A stretch of DNA of 64,000 nucleotides from Isoetes taiwanensis (GCA_021234155.1 JAJEKV010000304.1:124001-188000); one strand, 5' to 3'; numbered from the stretch's first letter, positions 33,770-45,600 are shown. Made by a program: numbers and translations. The notes: a model not told the origin generated them from the letters alone.

Positions 33770-35331
33770 TGGTTTATGAAGCTCAGGCTCTGTTGGTGGA
33801 TTCATCCACTTATTTTATTGTTGATTCAGGAGCAACTTCACACATGACTTATGCCAAGGAGCATTTAGTGAATTATTTTCCTATCCACTTTCAAAAATTG
33901 GTGTATCTTGGTGACGATACTTGTCATAAGGTTGAAGGTATTGGAGATTTACGTATACAGACCTCATCTGGGATTTACATTCTAGGAGGTGTTCTCCATG
34001 TTCCTGGATTGCGCCGCACACTGCTTTCTATTTCTCGACTTGCTGACTTAGGTGCTGTGGTGTAGTTTGAACGAAATGTTTGTCACTTCATTGTTGATGG
34101 TTGTGTATTAGCTACTGCTCACCGCATGGGACATCTCTATCAAATTAATCTCACTGCTGATTTTGTGAATATGGCGACAGACAAAGGAAGTGGTTCGTCA
34201 TTGCTATGGCACCGCAGGTTTGGTCATGTCAGTTTTCCTTAATCTTGTGGCCTTGGAAGTAACAAGGCGGTGAAAGGATTTCATTTATCTTCCAAGTCTA
34301 TAGGCGGTTGTGATACATGTGCTCTTGGAAAATTGCACAGGCGTCCGTTCTTCAAATCTGAGATTTCAACAACTAATATTCTTGACTTGGTGCACTCTGA
34401 CATTTGTGGTCCATTGCCACATTCACATGGAGGTGGTCGCTACTTTTTATTGTTCATTGATGATTTTTCTAGATATACACATGCTTATATTCTCAAGAAC
34501 AAGTCTGAGGTATTAGCTAAGTTTAAGGAGTTCAAGAGGATGGTTGAAACACAAATGGGTAGGCGATTGAAGAGATTGCAAAGTGACAATGGTGGTGAAT
34601 ATAAATCACATGCTTTCACTCAATTTTGTGTTGAAGAAGGTGTTCATCATGAGTTTACTATTCCTTATACACCTCAGCAGAATAGAGTGTCTGAGCGCAA
34701 GAATCGTACTATTTTGAATGCTGCCCGTTGTATGTTAATTCATGCGGGCCTTGAAAGTTCATTTTGGGCGGAATCTGTGGCAACTATTGTCTATCTTCAG
34801 AATAGATTGCTTTCTGTTGCTTTAGGTGATATGACTCCATATCAGTTATGGACTGGCGATAAGCCGGATGTTGCACACTTGCGCATTTTTGGATGTTTGG
34901 CTTGGGTACATATTTCTACTCTAAAGAGCTTGACCCAATGTCTAGAAGGTGTATTTTCTTGGGATATTCTTTTGACACCAGTGGCTATCGCTTTTGGGAT
35001 ATTGAGGCGCGAAGAGTCATCTTGGGAAGAGATGTTATTTTTGATGAGACACGAATGGCTCGTGAAACCTACAATCCCACAACTTCAACTGTTATATTGC
35101 GTGACTTTCATACTGAAGAGGATGATGATCCTCTTGTCCTAAGTTCTCCAAATGTTACTAGTGCTCAGAATTCTCTCTTACCATCTCATACACTTTCTCA
35201 TACTTCTACATCTGCCCACAATCCTTCATTAGTCCTTCATGAACTTCCTGATATGTCCATCTCGATGAGCCCTGATGATGATAATGGTAGCATGGATAAC
35301 AGTCCGAGCAATTATGATGCCAAGTTTCAAA
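33770..35331 (+). pseudogene. Copia protease and integrase, cut off before RT
   Basis: The aspartic protease motif YFIVDSGATSHM (~33815) is followed by the GAG-pre-integrase motif (HRRFGHV and CDTCALGK, ~34210-34335). The integrase core follows with its DDE triad: Asp in VHSDICGPL (~34395), Asp in QSDNGGEY (~34585) and Glu in VSERKNR (~34690). Stops at ~34063 and ~34240 and a frame change near 34900 break it. Coding sequence continues through the linker region and ends at 35331, exactly where an inverted LTR end begins. RT and RNase H are absent on this strand. Confidence 0.9.
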
Positions 35332-35495
35332 TATTAAATAAGTAAATAACAAAGAGAGGTTGCACATACAAGATGCTTCCATTAATGCTTTTCATGTAAT
35401 ACAAGGGCAAGTCTAATAATAAGACGATAGATATACTAATAATAATAGAATATATCCAGATACATATAGATGTGAGGGCTAGAATGCCTCGAACA
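35332..35495 (-). repeat. Copia 3' LTR, minus strand, 164 bp
   Basis: Full-length inverted match to the LTR at 32606-32790. On the minus strand it starts TGTTCGAGGCATTCTAGCCC right after a G-run and ends at 35332, flush with the integrase half of the opposite strand. Confidence 0.9.
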
Positions 35496-35506
35496 CCCCC
35501 CCTGCA
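35496..35506 (-). promoter_or_regulatory. Copia polypurine tract
   Basis: On the minus strand GCAGGGGGGG immediately precedes the LTR start TG. It is the expected plus-strand primer for reverse transcription. Confidence 0.8.
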
Positions 35507-35565
35507 ATCTTGATCTCACATCTAAAACAAAATAGACCCCCCTTGTGACCTTGGTCTAGTAGAAG

Positions 35566-35630
35566 TATTACTACCAGGATGAAAAACCCCCGCCCTTTCG
35601 GGTTTTCGAGGGAAAACCTTAGCAGTAATA
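35566..35630 (-). repeat. 3' hairpin module H2 in the Copia 3' UTR
   Basis: Lies between the RNase H stop and the polypurine tract. In element sense, TATTACTGC opens, AGTAATA closes, and between them are AAGGTTTTCCCTCG, AAAACCCGAAAGGGCGGGGG and TTTTTC. The inner part can fold as CCC-GAAA-GGG or as AAAACCC against GGGGTTTT. It matches the modules at 12715, 48826 and 58744. Confidence 0.85.
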
Positions 35631-35653
35631 AATCGACTAGCCAAGCATGATTA

Positions 35654-37290
35654 TCACTCTCCAATAATTCCAAGAGAGATAGAAAATTGAAGATGTTTCT
35701 TCGACCCTAATGATTTCGTAAAGATATCCGCAACCATAGAATCAGTCGGGCAATACTCCAAGACAATCGTCCTTTTCTTTACCTCCATCTTCACATAATG
35801 ATAATGGACTTCAATGTGCTTAGATTTAGAGTGTAAAACTTCATCTTGAGATAAATTGATAGTACCCTGGTTATCACATAATAGCCGTGTCGGCTGCAAT
35901 TGCACTTGTTGGAAACATTCTAACATTCTTCGCAACCAAACAAGTTCTCGACTCGCTAAAGAAGCAACAACATACTCAGCTTCGGTTGAAGACACAGCAA
36001 CACAATACTGCCTTTTACTAAACCAGGAAACAAGAGACTTATCAAAGAAAAAACAAGCCCCGCTAGTAGATCTCAAAGTGTCATTATCTCCAGCCCAATC
36101 AGCATCAGTATAGCCATAAAGAGTAAGAGAAGTATGGTGGTCTTGCTTTCTGTAAAGAAGTCCATAATTGTTAGTCCCTTTTAAATAACGAAGAACTCGC
36201 TTCGCAGCTTGCCAATGTTAGATGCCTGGATCCTGCATAAATTGACCCAATGTGTTAGCTGCAAAGCTTATATCAGGACGAGTAGCATGAGCCAAAGACA
36301 TCAAGGCTCCAACAAGACTAGCATATGGAACTGATTTCATCTGAAGCCTCTCAGTATCTGAAAGAGGAGAATCTGAAGTAGACAAAGAATACTTCCGAGA
36401 GCTTATAGGCAAAGGTGTAATCTGACTCTTAGCATGTTCCAAACCAAAATTTTTAACCATATCATCAATATACTTGTTTTGATGTAACTGCAACCATCCT
36501 TTGCTTCTATCTCTAGTCACTTCAATTCCTAAGCATGAACGGATCGCCCCAAGATCAACCATCTCAAAGGCCATCGAAAGATCTCGCTTGACTTGATTGA
36601 GAAAATTGATATCATTAGCAGCTAAGATCGTATCATCAACATGTAAAGCTATAATAACAAATCGTCCACTACATCTCTTGATATAAAGATTCGAATCTGC
36701 TGCACTAGGGAGATATCCTGCTGATAATAGGAAATTGTTCATCTTCAAGTACCATGCTCGTGAAGCCTGCTTAAGCCCATATAGAGATTTTCGCAACCTA
36801 CATACCAAAGCCTCCTTCCCTTGAACAACATATCCAACTGGTTGCTCCATGTAAATTTCTTCTTGAAGATCACCATTAAGAAAAGCCGTCTTGACATCCA
36901 TCTGATGTACTTCCAAATCATACGCAGCTGCAAATGCTAAAAGAGCCCTTACAGTAGTTAGCCGAACTACAGGTGAGAAAGTTTCAGTATAATCAACTCC
37001 TGCAACTTGAGAATAACCTTTTGCAACCAAACGAGCTTTAAACTTATCAAAAGTACCATCAGCTCGATATTTAGTCTTAAATGTCCACTTGCATTTAACT
37101 ATCTTCCTTCCAGTAGGCAATTCTATCAACTCCCAAGTCCCCCTATTGATTAAGGAATCATATTCAGCATCCATAGCAATTTTCCAATTTGCACTCTGTG
37201 GAGAAGCAACCGCCTCATCATAAGTGGTAGGATCATCTGTAATGGTAAAACAAGAATACATGATAGTCCAAGATTCTTTTAGTAGGTTTC
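35654..37290 (-). pseudogene. Copia reverse transcriptase and RNase H, minus strand
   Basis: From about 37290 the minus frame reads YDEAVASPQSANWKIAMDAE, then the RT landmarks GTWELIELP, FKARLVAKGYSQ, DVKTAFLNGDL, RKSLYGLKQASRAW and the catalytic LHVDD (Y/HVDD type). A stop after FMQDPGI (~36218) interrupts the start of RNase H. The RNase H continues with YTDADWAGD, SSTEAEYV, DNQGTINLSQ and KHIEVHYHYV, ending at 35654. These are the parts missing from the plus-strand half. Upstream of ~37290 the open frame runs to 37510 into sequence that does not look like Copia. Confidence 0.9.
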
Positions 37291-38271
37291 TAATGACGGT
37301 GTGAAGAGGGAACAATATTAGGTGCAACCGGTGGTCAATTCTGTTGCAATCGCTCTTATTTTTTACTGATTCATCTAGAGTAGACCACCATTTCGCAGAT
37401 TGAAGAGTGCCCAAATTTGTATCCAATCTATAGAGTAACAAAGCTCTCCAATCGTTGATGTCGTAAGCAAAGGGGCAACTAAAGATCGAATGCTTGGACC
37501 CGGTGCCCACAGGAAGAACAAAAATTTCCTGGGCTATAGAATTTAGGTTGAATAGGTTAGCTATAGAATTTAGGTTGAATAGATTAGAATTGTAGGAAAG
37601 CTTAAAGGCACAACAGGGCTAGTGTGCTAAAAAAAATAAAATTTTATAATCTTGTAACATTACAATAACAAAATATTAACAACTTCTAAAATTTTGACAA
37701 GTGCTAAATTACATTAATCTAAATTACATACATTTGATATGTATCTTTATAACTCTTTTAATTTCTCATATATTAACATTGTTCATGAAAATCTCAGATA
37801 TTGTTTGCAAGGCATTCCAAGCACAATCTTATCTATGATATGGGGCTGTGCCCAATCCAGACTAAAATTCCGACTTTCAAAATAGCATTGTAAAATAGCA
37901 GCCTGTAAGATGGCAGTTCAATAGAATAAAATTGATTAAATTTGTAGCATTTTCTTCCTTATATCGTGACAAGATGCCCCTGTTAAATGCTTTGAGAATT
38001 CCCTTATTCCTCTCTATGTTAAAACCAGCTATACTAACTATTCCAAGATAGGACATATCACTTAAACATATCATTTAGACAAACAGATATAGCACTCTAT
38101 CCAACAAGAAAAGAGTAAAATAATATTAGAATGATTCTAATATTGGTACATCGGAATAATCAGATATGGATAGAGCATTGGGCAATAACAATACGTTCCT
38201 TTGTATTCAGATTTGGCGGTGACCTTAATGCAAAGAATGAGCTCATCATATAATCACATGCGGCGACTTCC
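37291..38271. other. Flank of Copia half and AT-rich spacer
   Basis: Minus-strand frame to 37510 (containing WRALLLYRLDTNLG) is open but unidentified; it may be a scrap of a LINE C-terminus. A ~30-bp tandem duplication (GCTATAGAATTTAGGTTGAA twice) lies at 37531-37590. The rest is AT-rich and without a gene. Confidence 0.4.
37531..37590. repeat. Tandem duplication ~30 bp x2
   Basis: GCTATAGAATTTAGGTTGAA followed by TAG(G/A)TTAG occurs twice in direct succession. Confidence 0.85.
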
Positions 38272-38317
38272 TTAGGCCCAAAGATGCTGCCCAAAAATCC
38301 TTGCTATCGAAACGCTT

Positions 38318-39910
38318 TTATGTGAGCACAGGAAAGAGTTTGGCAACATGCTCAAGGGAAATATTATCAGCTGCATTTTTCTTTTTAGCTCTGGATGATT
38401 GTGTTCATTTGCTGGCAGCACAATAACCTAAAAGACAACATATTTATAGGATGACAACTAACAGAAAAACATCGAAAAACATATCCAAGAAATACTTGCC
38501 TGTCCACTGCTGTAACCTTTCTGGAGAGACCAGCCATTAGTAGATACTTGCTGCTCCAAGAATTTATCCAAAGACAAACCCTCCACATTGATTGCCTAAA
38601 TTTTACAATAAGCGATTGCTAAGAACTAGACCGAAATATAGATAGGCCAATTTAGTAAAAAGAACCACCTCCAACCAGATTTTTATGGTTCTTTCCAGAA
38701 CATAAAAGACGCCTGAATTAATTGAACCTTGCTTACCTTTTTGCAACAAGGGACTACTTAAGAGCCCAATGTGTGGCAAAATATATAGTCAACATCAATT
38801 AAAAGACACTACAGGATGAGAATGTGTACCTCAGCAAGAACATGCCTAGGCAGTCTCTGGTATGTCAAAGAAAGCACATGAATAGCATATCCTTGAATGG
38901 CTTGTTCGAACCCTACAACATATGACAAATTACACATTCAAAATGATGCCATTTCACCAGCACAAAAACCAAAGGCTAAGGACATAGATATACCAGGGAC
39001 AACCTCCAAAATGTCACGGTTCCTGGCTGCCTCATCCCAGAATTCACGAAACCTTGCAGTCTATAAAAAACAGAGGTAATGAATTACCACCTGTTATAAA
39101 AATTATAGCGTGTATTTATCTATCAAACCGACTTATACGTGCCTCTAAGAAGTGTGCAAGAGTCGCCAAGGTCAAAAATGGCTCCTCCGTTTGCTTTATC
39201 TGTCAAGGAATTTCTAAATCCAAAAGAACATAGCAACTAGATCCATGGATGGCCAAAACAAAAACAATAATACAATTCTTAACGGAGATAGGGATGACAT
39301 GAATATGGATACAAGCCTTTCAGGAATGAGGAACATGCAAAGATTGAAATCTGGAGCTGGAAGAGCCATTAATGCCTGGAATAGACAATAGCAAAGAAAG
39401 TAAGCTTCTTTCATGAATCTTCAAATATCAGAATATATATACCTTCACAAGTATCCTTGTTACAACGATTACACTCAAGCGAGATGGTTCAAACTAAAAT
39501 AATCATCAACTGAGCATCAGCGCCGTGTTACATAATTGAAAAGGTCCAGCTCAAAAATCATAAATAAGCCACAGTCAGAAGAAAGCTGCTTAACCTGATA
39601 AAGACGAAGAAGACACAAGTTTGCATCCAGGCTATATGTTTGTGAAGCAACCTGAGTTTAAATTACATGTTAAATGATATATCAATTGACACTTCACAAC
39701 GTTCAAACCAGAAACATAGATTGCACATGATCTCTGCTGTATTATTAATGAGAGGCAACCCTATACTTAGTAGCAAGAATTTAAAATTCGTCATGTTAAA
39801 TAGAGCACCTGTTCTTGAACATAGGCCTCCAGATCACCAAGAAGATCAGGGTTGTATGGATAGAGGGCGACATGCTGTTCCATGGTGTAAGGAGGGGCCT
39901 GAGCTGCCAT
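38318..39910 (-). CDS. TIF3K1: Eukaryotic translation initiation factor 3 subunit K, nine exons, one frameshift in the last
   Basis: Exons (minus): 39910-39809, 39651-39595, 39493-39443, 39375-39313, 39193-39143, 39060-38994, 38912-38830, 38595-38500 and 38427-38318. Seven introns can be drawn as GT-AG. Intron 5 (GAG/GCACGT) and intron 8 (CAG/GCAAGT) need GC donors. Diagnostic eIF3k segments are YPYNPDLLGDLEAYV, YSLDANLCLLRLYQFEP, ALMALPAPDFNLCMFLIPER, ARFREFWDEAARNRDILEVVPG, YAIHVLSLTYQRLPR and INVEGLSLDKFLEQQV. The last exon has VIVLPANEHNHPELK. The ancestral length would be about 226 aa, which is normal. eIF3k is a non-catalytic PCI/winged-helix subunit of eIF3, which binds the 40S ribosome. 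In the last exon (38376-38386) an A run is one base short. This shifts the frame and replaces the final ~20 residues, moving the stop to 38272. That may be a sequencing homopolymer error. Confidence 0.95.
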
Positions 39911-40895
39911 GTCCTCTCCGGCGCTGAGCAAATATTTAGGTTACCGGATAGAGCCCTAGAGCTGAAAGTTTTTCAAAAGCAAGACGATTTCCGATATTCT
40001 GCAGGGTAAAAAAATAGGGAAATTTACTAAAACAAGAAATTTATCGCGGCGGCCGGCCGCCGTGAACATTTCTCTTTTTCAAATTGATCATGGGGAATTC
40101 GTGTTAAGTCCTAAATGGTGTGAAAGAGGCTCGGAGTTAAAGATACCTTCCTAACTTCCTTTTGAGTTCTTGTATTGGTGGAAGAAGCTTATTGATCATG
40201 TAAGCTTATTGATCATGTAACGTATGTCCTTTGCATCGTTTATTTCTTGCATTGTTTTTATTTCCTGCAACAATAGTTATGCCTAATTTCAATGTATAAG
40301 TACAGAATGGAATATTCTACACATGGAAAGGCAGGGCATTATTATGCATTCGACCTGGCATTGTAGTAATGAAAAAGGTCAAAAAATAGTGCATCAAGGA
40401 GACTGAGGAAGAGCTAGACAACCAATCATTTTCAACATAAAGGATACCATGTTGAGGACAAAGCATATGGGGTGGCAGTGACCATGGGGGATCAAAGGCT
40501 CTTTTCTGCGAATTGTCAAATTGTTGCAAAGCATCTATGAAGGATTTTTCATTGATGGATTCTTGTGGATGAGTTGTGTGTACGATGGATGAAATACTGG
40601 CATTCGTGATCCCGCATGAAAAATCCAATGTTTATTATGTGGAGGAGGAGGGGGGCTGGTTGTGTGGTGGCCCCGGTATCACCATGCCAGTGCCTATAAC
40701 GGATTTAGGTACTTGGGGACCAGTGTGAATCAGACCTCCCAAGCCGTTCGCTACCGTTTAACCGTATATGACAAAAAACAAAGCGGGATTCACACTAGCA
40801 TTTAACCTTAACTAGACACGTTTGCCCCTTTTTATATTTCTTAATTCTTGCTGCATTATTTCGTCGAGCTCCGAATTCCGACAGAGCTTGGAGTT
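39911..40895. other. eIF3k upstream region; GC palindrome and small duplication
   Basis: Contains the putative 5' UTR and promoter of eIF3k. CGGCGGCCGGCCGCCG (40047-40062) is a perfect 16-bp palindrome in an AT-rich setting. A perfect tandem duplication of AAGCTTATTGATCATGTA lies at 40186-40221. No other gene was recognised. Confidence 0.5.
40047..40062. repeat. 16-bp GC palindrome upstream of eIF3k
   Basis: CGGCGGCCGGCCGCCG is self-complementary and lies ~140 bp upstream of the eIF3k start codon. It may be part of the core promoter or 5' UTR, or it may be chance. Confidence 0.6.
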
Positions 40896-41119
40896 TTGTG
40901 GCTATGGCTTCGTGGAGGAGGTTTTGCATGGCTCTTCTTCGCTTGTTTTTTTTTTTTACGGCCGCCATTATCCCCGAAGTTCCTCTGCCAAAGAAATCAT
41001 CGTTGGTGGATCTGCCGGTTGGACCCTTCCTTCCTTTCGGCCATGTCAGCTACACCACATGGACGGAATCCACCTCTCATTTCGTCGGTGATACATCTTT
41101 TAACTGTTCTTTTTCGTGA
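40896..41119 (+). pseudogene. Phytocyanin (plantacyanin-like) first-exon remnant
   Basis: A hydrophobic signal-peptide-like start (MASWRRFCMALLRLFFFF) is followed, in another frame, by AKEIIVGGSAGWTLP, the typical mature N-terminus of phytocyanins. Back in the first frame comes FGHVSYTTWTES and HFVGDTSFNCSF, matching the family pattern of a YxxW segment followed by F-x-VGD-x-x-F. Two small indels, one probably in the T run near 40948-40960, therefore separate the three blocks. The copper-binding second half (His, Cys, His) is not found downstream. Phytocyanins are extracellular blue-copper proteins. This copy looks like a truncated pseudogene. Confidence 0.55.
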
Positions 41120-41927
41120 GAACCCTACAGAGTTCTTGAAAAAGCTCTGTTTTTTGAGCTTTAATGTCGAATCTTATTGCATCCGTTTTAGGAGCCGATC
41201 CTACTGAGTAAATGCTACAAAATAAGTCCGTTATAAGAAGCGTACATTATAACTCGATGTTACAAAGACACCGCTATTCGTTGTCTACTATTACGATGCC
41301 AAGAACGCCATCCTTTGCCTCCGCCCTTTCCCCTTGTTGTTCCGCTTCATTTTTCCTTCTTGTTCCAAAGAAGCTTGTCGAGCTCCCCAGATAAATTAGA
41401 CAAATAGACGGCAAAAAAAAATAAAGCCAAATTGGTTTCACAGCAGTATTAAATATGAATTTGCGTAAGAATCCCATCTCCTAGATACGCTGTGCATAAT
41501 CGTAATGCCCAACCGCCAAGATCATGCATCGCCATGCTTTTCTCTACATCTGAGATGCAACCCATTTGACAGTAGTACAATTCTCCTCCCCCCCACAACT
41601 ATATTAGGATTTCAAAACCGCAAGCGGCGGGATGATTTATCGTGAATGGGCTAAGAAGATGGATTGAGAAGGGGAATTTTTGACCGTAACCCGCAGAGCA
41701 ACTACGCGGGGAAGGATCGATCCATGGTGCCGGGTTCGACAAAGATTTATCCATGGAGCATCATTTCCGACGCCGGAGAAGGGGAGGCGCCGGGGGCATC
41801 ATTTCCGGCTGCAGGCGTAACCTGCATAATAAATGAAGCATGTGTGTCGGCCTCGCATGAGGCGTAACCCGCAAAATATTAGCTATCTAAAAAAAAAAAT
41901 CAAAATTGGATGTATCTTTATATATGG
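41120..41927. other. No gene seen
   Basis: A GC-richer patch at 41680-41830 repeats the phrase GGAGCATCATTTCCGACGCC and a variant GGGGCATCATTTCCGGCTGC about 40 nt later. No coding frame was recognised. Confidence 0.4.
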
Positions 41928-42658
41928 TTTGATAACCTTAATTGTTCACTTAATTCTCAAAAAGCCCTTGGTATTTTTGAAATTCTTATAATGCCCTTAA
42001 TTCTTAAGTATTTTCCCAAATAGCTTTTTGTATTTTAAAGATCACCAAAAAGCACGTTTTTACAATAGACTATCATTCTTTAAAAGGGAAGTGTTTCTCA
42101 TGCATGACAATAATTTGAAAAATAAGTTTCAAAACATTTCATTATGATAAAAATATACAAACGGAAATGTCAAATAGGATTTTCTGCAATCTAGATGGGG
42201 ATAAAGCTTTGAATGTTGTCAGCGAAAAAGAATAGCACAACCGCATGACCACAAGAAAATTCTAACATTTGTCATTCCAAGCACTAACATCTTTTTAGAC
42301 TCAATATTAACCACAAACACAATATTAACCACAATTGATCGCGACCGACTTTGTACTTCAAATACAAGTGCATCTAAGGAAGTACTATGTACCTTCTTGC
42401 TCATTCGTTGACGTTTGTAATATGTCGTTGAGCATCTTTCACTAGAGTGTATGTAGCGCCTTTTCCACAAGATGCTAAAAAGCTTCTCCTTCAACACAAT
42501 TTTTGCAAAGACATTGAGCTAGTTGTCTTCGAATAATTTCTAGCATTAGAATGACATGCTTATACAATCGTGAAAGAATGATCGCCTACGTTGTAAAAAT
42601 ATTTCAAAATACTAAGGGTTTTTGGGAATTAAGCCTACAATTAAGGTTATTTTGGTAA
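41928..42658. mobile_element. MITE-like non-autonomous DNA transposon with ~60-bp inverted ends
   Basis: The left end (41928-41990) has TAACCTTAATTG, CTTAATTCTCAAAAAGCCCT and GGTATTTTTGAAAT. The right end (42597-42658) carries the inverted complement of the same series in the same spacing, with about one mismatch in five. The ~600-bp interior has no transposase. Size and end structure fit a MITE or foldback element. No target-site duplication could be fixed. Confidence 0.65.
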
Positions 42659-45600
42659 ATTTCCTTAAAAATACTACCTATGAGGTAAACTAGCAAGAAG
42701 CACACAAGAAGGTTTTAGCAAGGTAAGACATGTTAGGTTTTATTTAGGCTTGGTGTGGCGCACTAAAAGAACCTAAATCCAAAAAAAAAAAGGAAACACG
42801 AAACTTAAAAAGAGTTGAACTAAAGAAGGTCGAAATTAACAGAGGATTGGTAGGGAGATAACGTGAGAAGGTAAGCTTTTGCTATGTCAAATGCCACCTC
42901 ACACCGGCCAGCGCCATCTTCGTGGTCATTTTTCGTGGTTATCTAATTTTCATGGTCCTAGATCCGAAAAAAGAACTAACAGTGGAAGCTAATGCCACAT
43001 CACTTTCTGCTAAGGTGGAAGTGCAACGTGGATAGGAAAGGATGTAGGCCCGGTAGGGCTTTTGAAAGAAGCTCCTAGCCAGTTTACAGTATCTACGCAT
43101 ATGTGCAAGTAGCTCGTTATACCTAGTTAAACTAGTTATGTCTTGCATTGAACAAATTGCTTTTTCTGTATCCTTACCATGGCCTAGGCATTTTCACTTT
43201 GACTAAGACTTTGGGCTCCCTTCTTTCAAGCATTCTAGTGTTGCCTACTTTGAAACTGCAAAATGCTTATAGTTTCTGGAAGATGCTTTGGCACTTATCA
43301 GACTTCATATATTCTCTTATAAAATATGCTTAATGCACACGGTATATAATATAGTTCAAAGTGATTGTTACAACATTGCTCACAAAATGTTTACCCAATG
43401 AAACATATACAATTTTATGGTCTAGTACTAGACCATATGAATAATATTTGTCTTCATTGGCCTAATTTAGAGCTGGATGTACCTCTTCACAAAATGTAAT
43501 GATGTTCTATAGCCAAGAGACAACAATTTACCACCAATCTGTGGATGCTATCATTATTTCCTCATTTTGCAATGGCATGATTCCATCTGTACATCAAAAA
43601 ACGAAATTTGTTATTGTATTGGGGCTTCATTGTTAAAATCAAATATCTGCATTACAACAGGGCTGTACATCTACTGCTTCATCTACAACTAGATAAATCA
43701 ATCGCAGAGCATTCACTTTCAAACATACATCTATTATACAATACTCAACAATTTATCAAGTAGCATCAATATCCAAAATCCATTCTGAATGCATGCATCA
43801 TGTTTTGCCTCATACAAAATCAGCTCTACAAGTCTAGATTCACCTCCTCTTTGAAATGGTTCATGAAATTAATGTCTTGGTACTACGAATGTCAGAAGAG
43901 AAAATTTCAGAAATGTACATAGATGCAACATGCACCATCTGTTAATCATAATTATCAACCTTGTAGTTCAAGTATGTTTATTAAAAAAGGAAAACATGGA
44001 ACACAACATTTAAAATGGACAGCAAGATTGTGACAGAAAGAAAGCAAGGCACATTTCTTGATAATAACAATAGATTGATCTTTAATGCAATAATTTTGGT
44101 CTCGGCTATTCTAGCCATTAAAATTCAGGATACTAAAGATGGTCTGCTAATAGGCTAGGAGATTTTCATTCAGGTGGCCAACACCAAATAGCAGCCTAAA
44201 AGCATCATCAACAACATATAGCACCCTAAAAGCGTCACCATAAGGTTTGTAACTAGGAAAATGGTAATATCCTTCCCTTCATATGATGCTTAAGATCAGT
44301 TGACAATATGATGATCTTCAAGGTTTTCAATGCACAAAGTCCAACATAAGTTTGAAATAATTTTAGAAGCAAAGAGTTGTCTCCGATGCACTACTTCTGT
44401 CAAACATGCTAATTTAGCTGCTAGTTGCATTTGTGCAGAGTATTGTACGAAAGCTTTCCTTCATACTTATATGTGCATGTTTCTTCTCAACCACAACCAT
44501 CAGACCATGTAGTGGCATTATTTAATAGTCAGTACACTTTTAGGTCCAAATCTAAAAGGCAGCCAAACTGTTTAAAAGGTATGGAAAAAATATGCTTACA
44601 TATCAGTGCTTATCCATTTGAAAAAGATGTGTGGGTGTTGTATGTCCCCCGACCAGAGCAACAAGTTTCAAACATGAGTGTTTTATACTTTCGAATATTG
44701 TTCATACCAGATTATCCAACTTGTGCTCATATATATTTCCATCTTTGTCCAACTGGTACTCGGATGTCCTACTGAATTGAGCTTTTGTTTTCCAGTGAAG
44801 CCATGGTATGGCATGAACTGCCCACTGTAGCATATTGCCACAACCTCAACACCCCTAACCACGTTAAATAAAAATCAACCAAGTGCCCCTGAAGATAAGC
44901 TTGTTTTATCAATGCTGTTGGATGTATTTAGACCCTGAAGGCGAAATAGTTGTACATTGTTTTTAAGACATGCAAGAATATGATATAAAGCCATACACTA
45001 TTACATTCAGATTGGAGTTATTTCAAGGCTATGATATACAAATATAGCAGTAAATGGATGCATGGGCTGATCTCCTTGCACAATTAGGGTGCTCATATAA
45101 GGCAAGGAAATTGCTTGAAGCTATGCCATATGCTTCATCTGAAGAATCATGGAGAGCATTGTTTAGTGCCTACAAAGATTATGGATAAGCCAACATATGC
45201 ACTGTACATCAGAGAGCTTGACCATGGAACAAATATAGTGGTTGGAACCATTGGAATCTATTGGACGGGACAAGTAATCCCTCATGCCAAAACGACATTC
45301 AATTATATACTAGTCGCATCCTCCATTAAAGGAAGCTCGCAAATGCTACATAAGACAGGGCCACCAGGTCGAAGGGACATAAATGTATTTTATTGTATTC
45401 TATGTACCAACAATTTGTTCTACACCCTTTCAAAATTCTACACGAAATTCTATATCGTATAAAAGTTATATTACATTGTTCGACAAAATGTTTATACATC
45501 TCAAGAATCGCTCTTACCAACCGTGATGTTTTCGCATGATAGTGACCCTTGTGAATAAATCTAAAGGTAGAATAGTGACCCTCGGACACATTCTCCGCTT

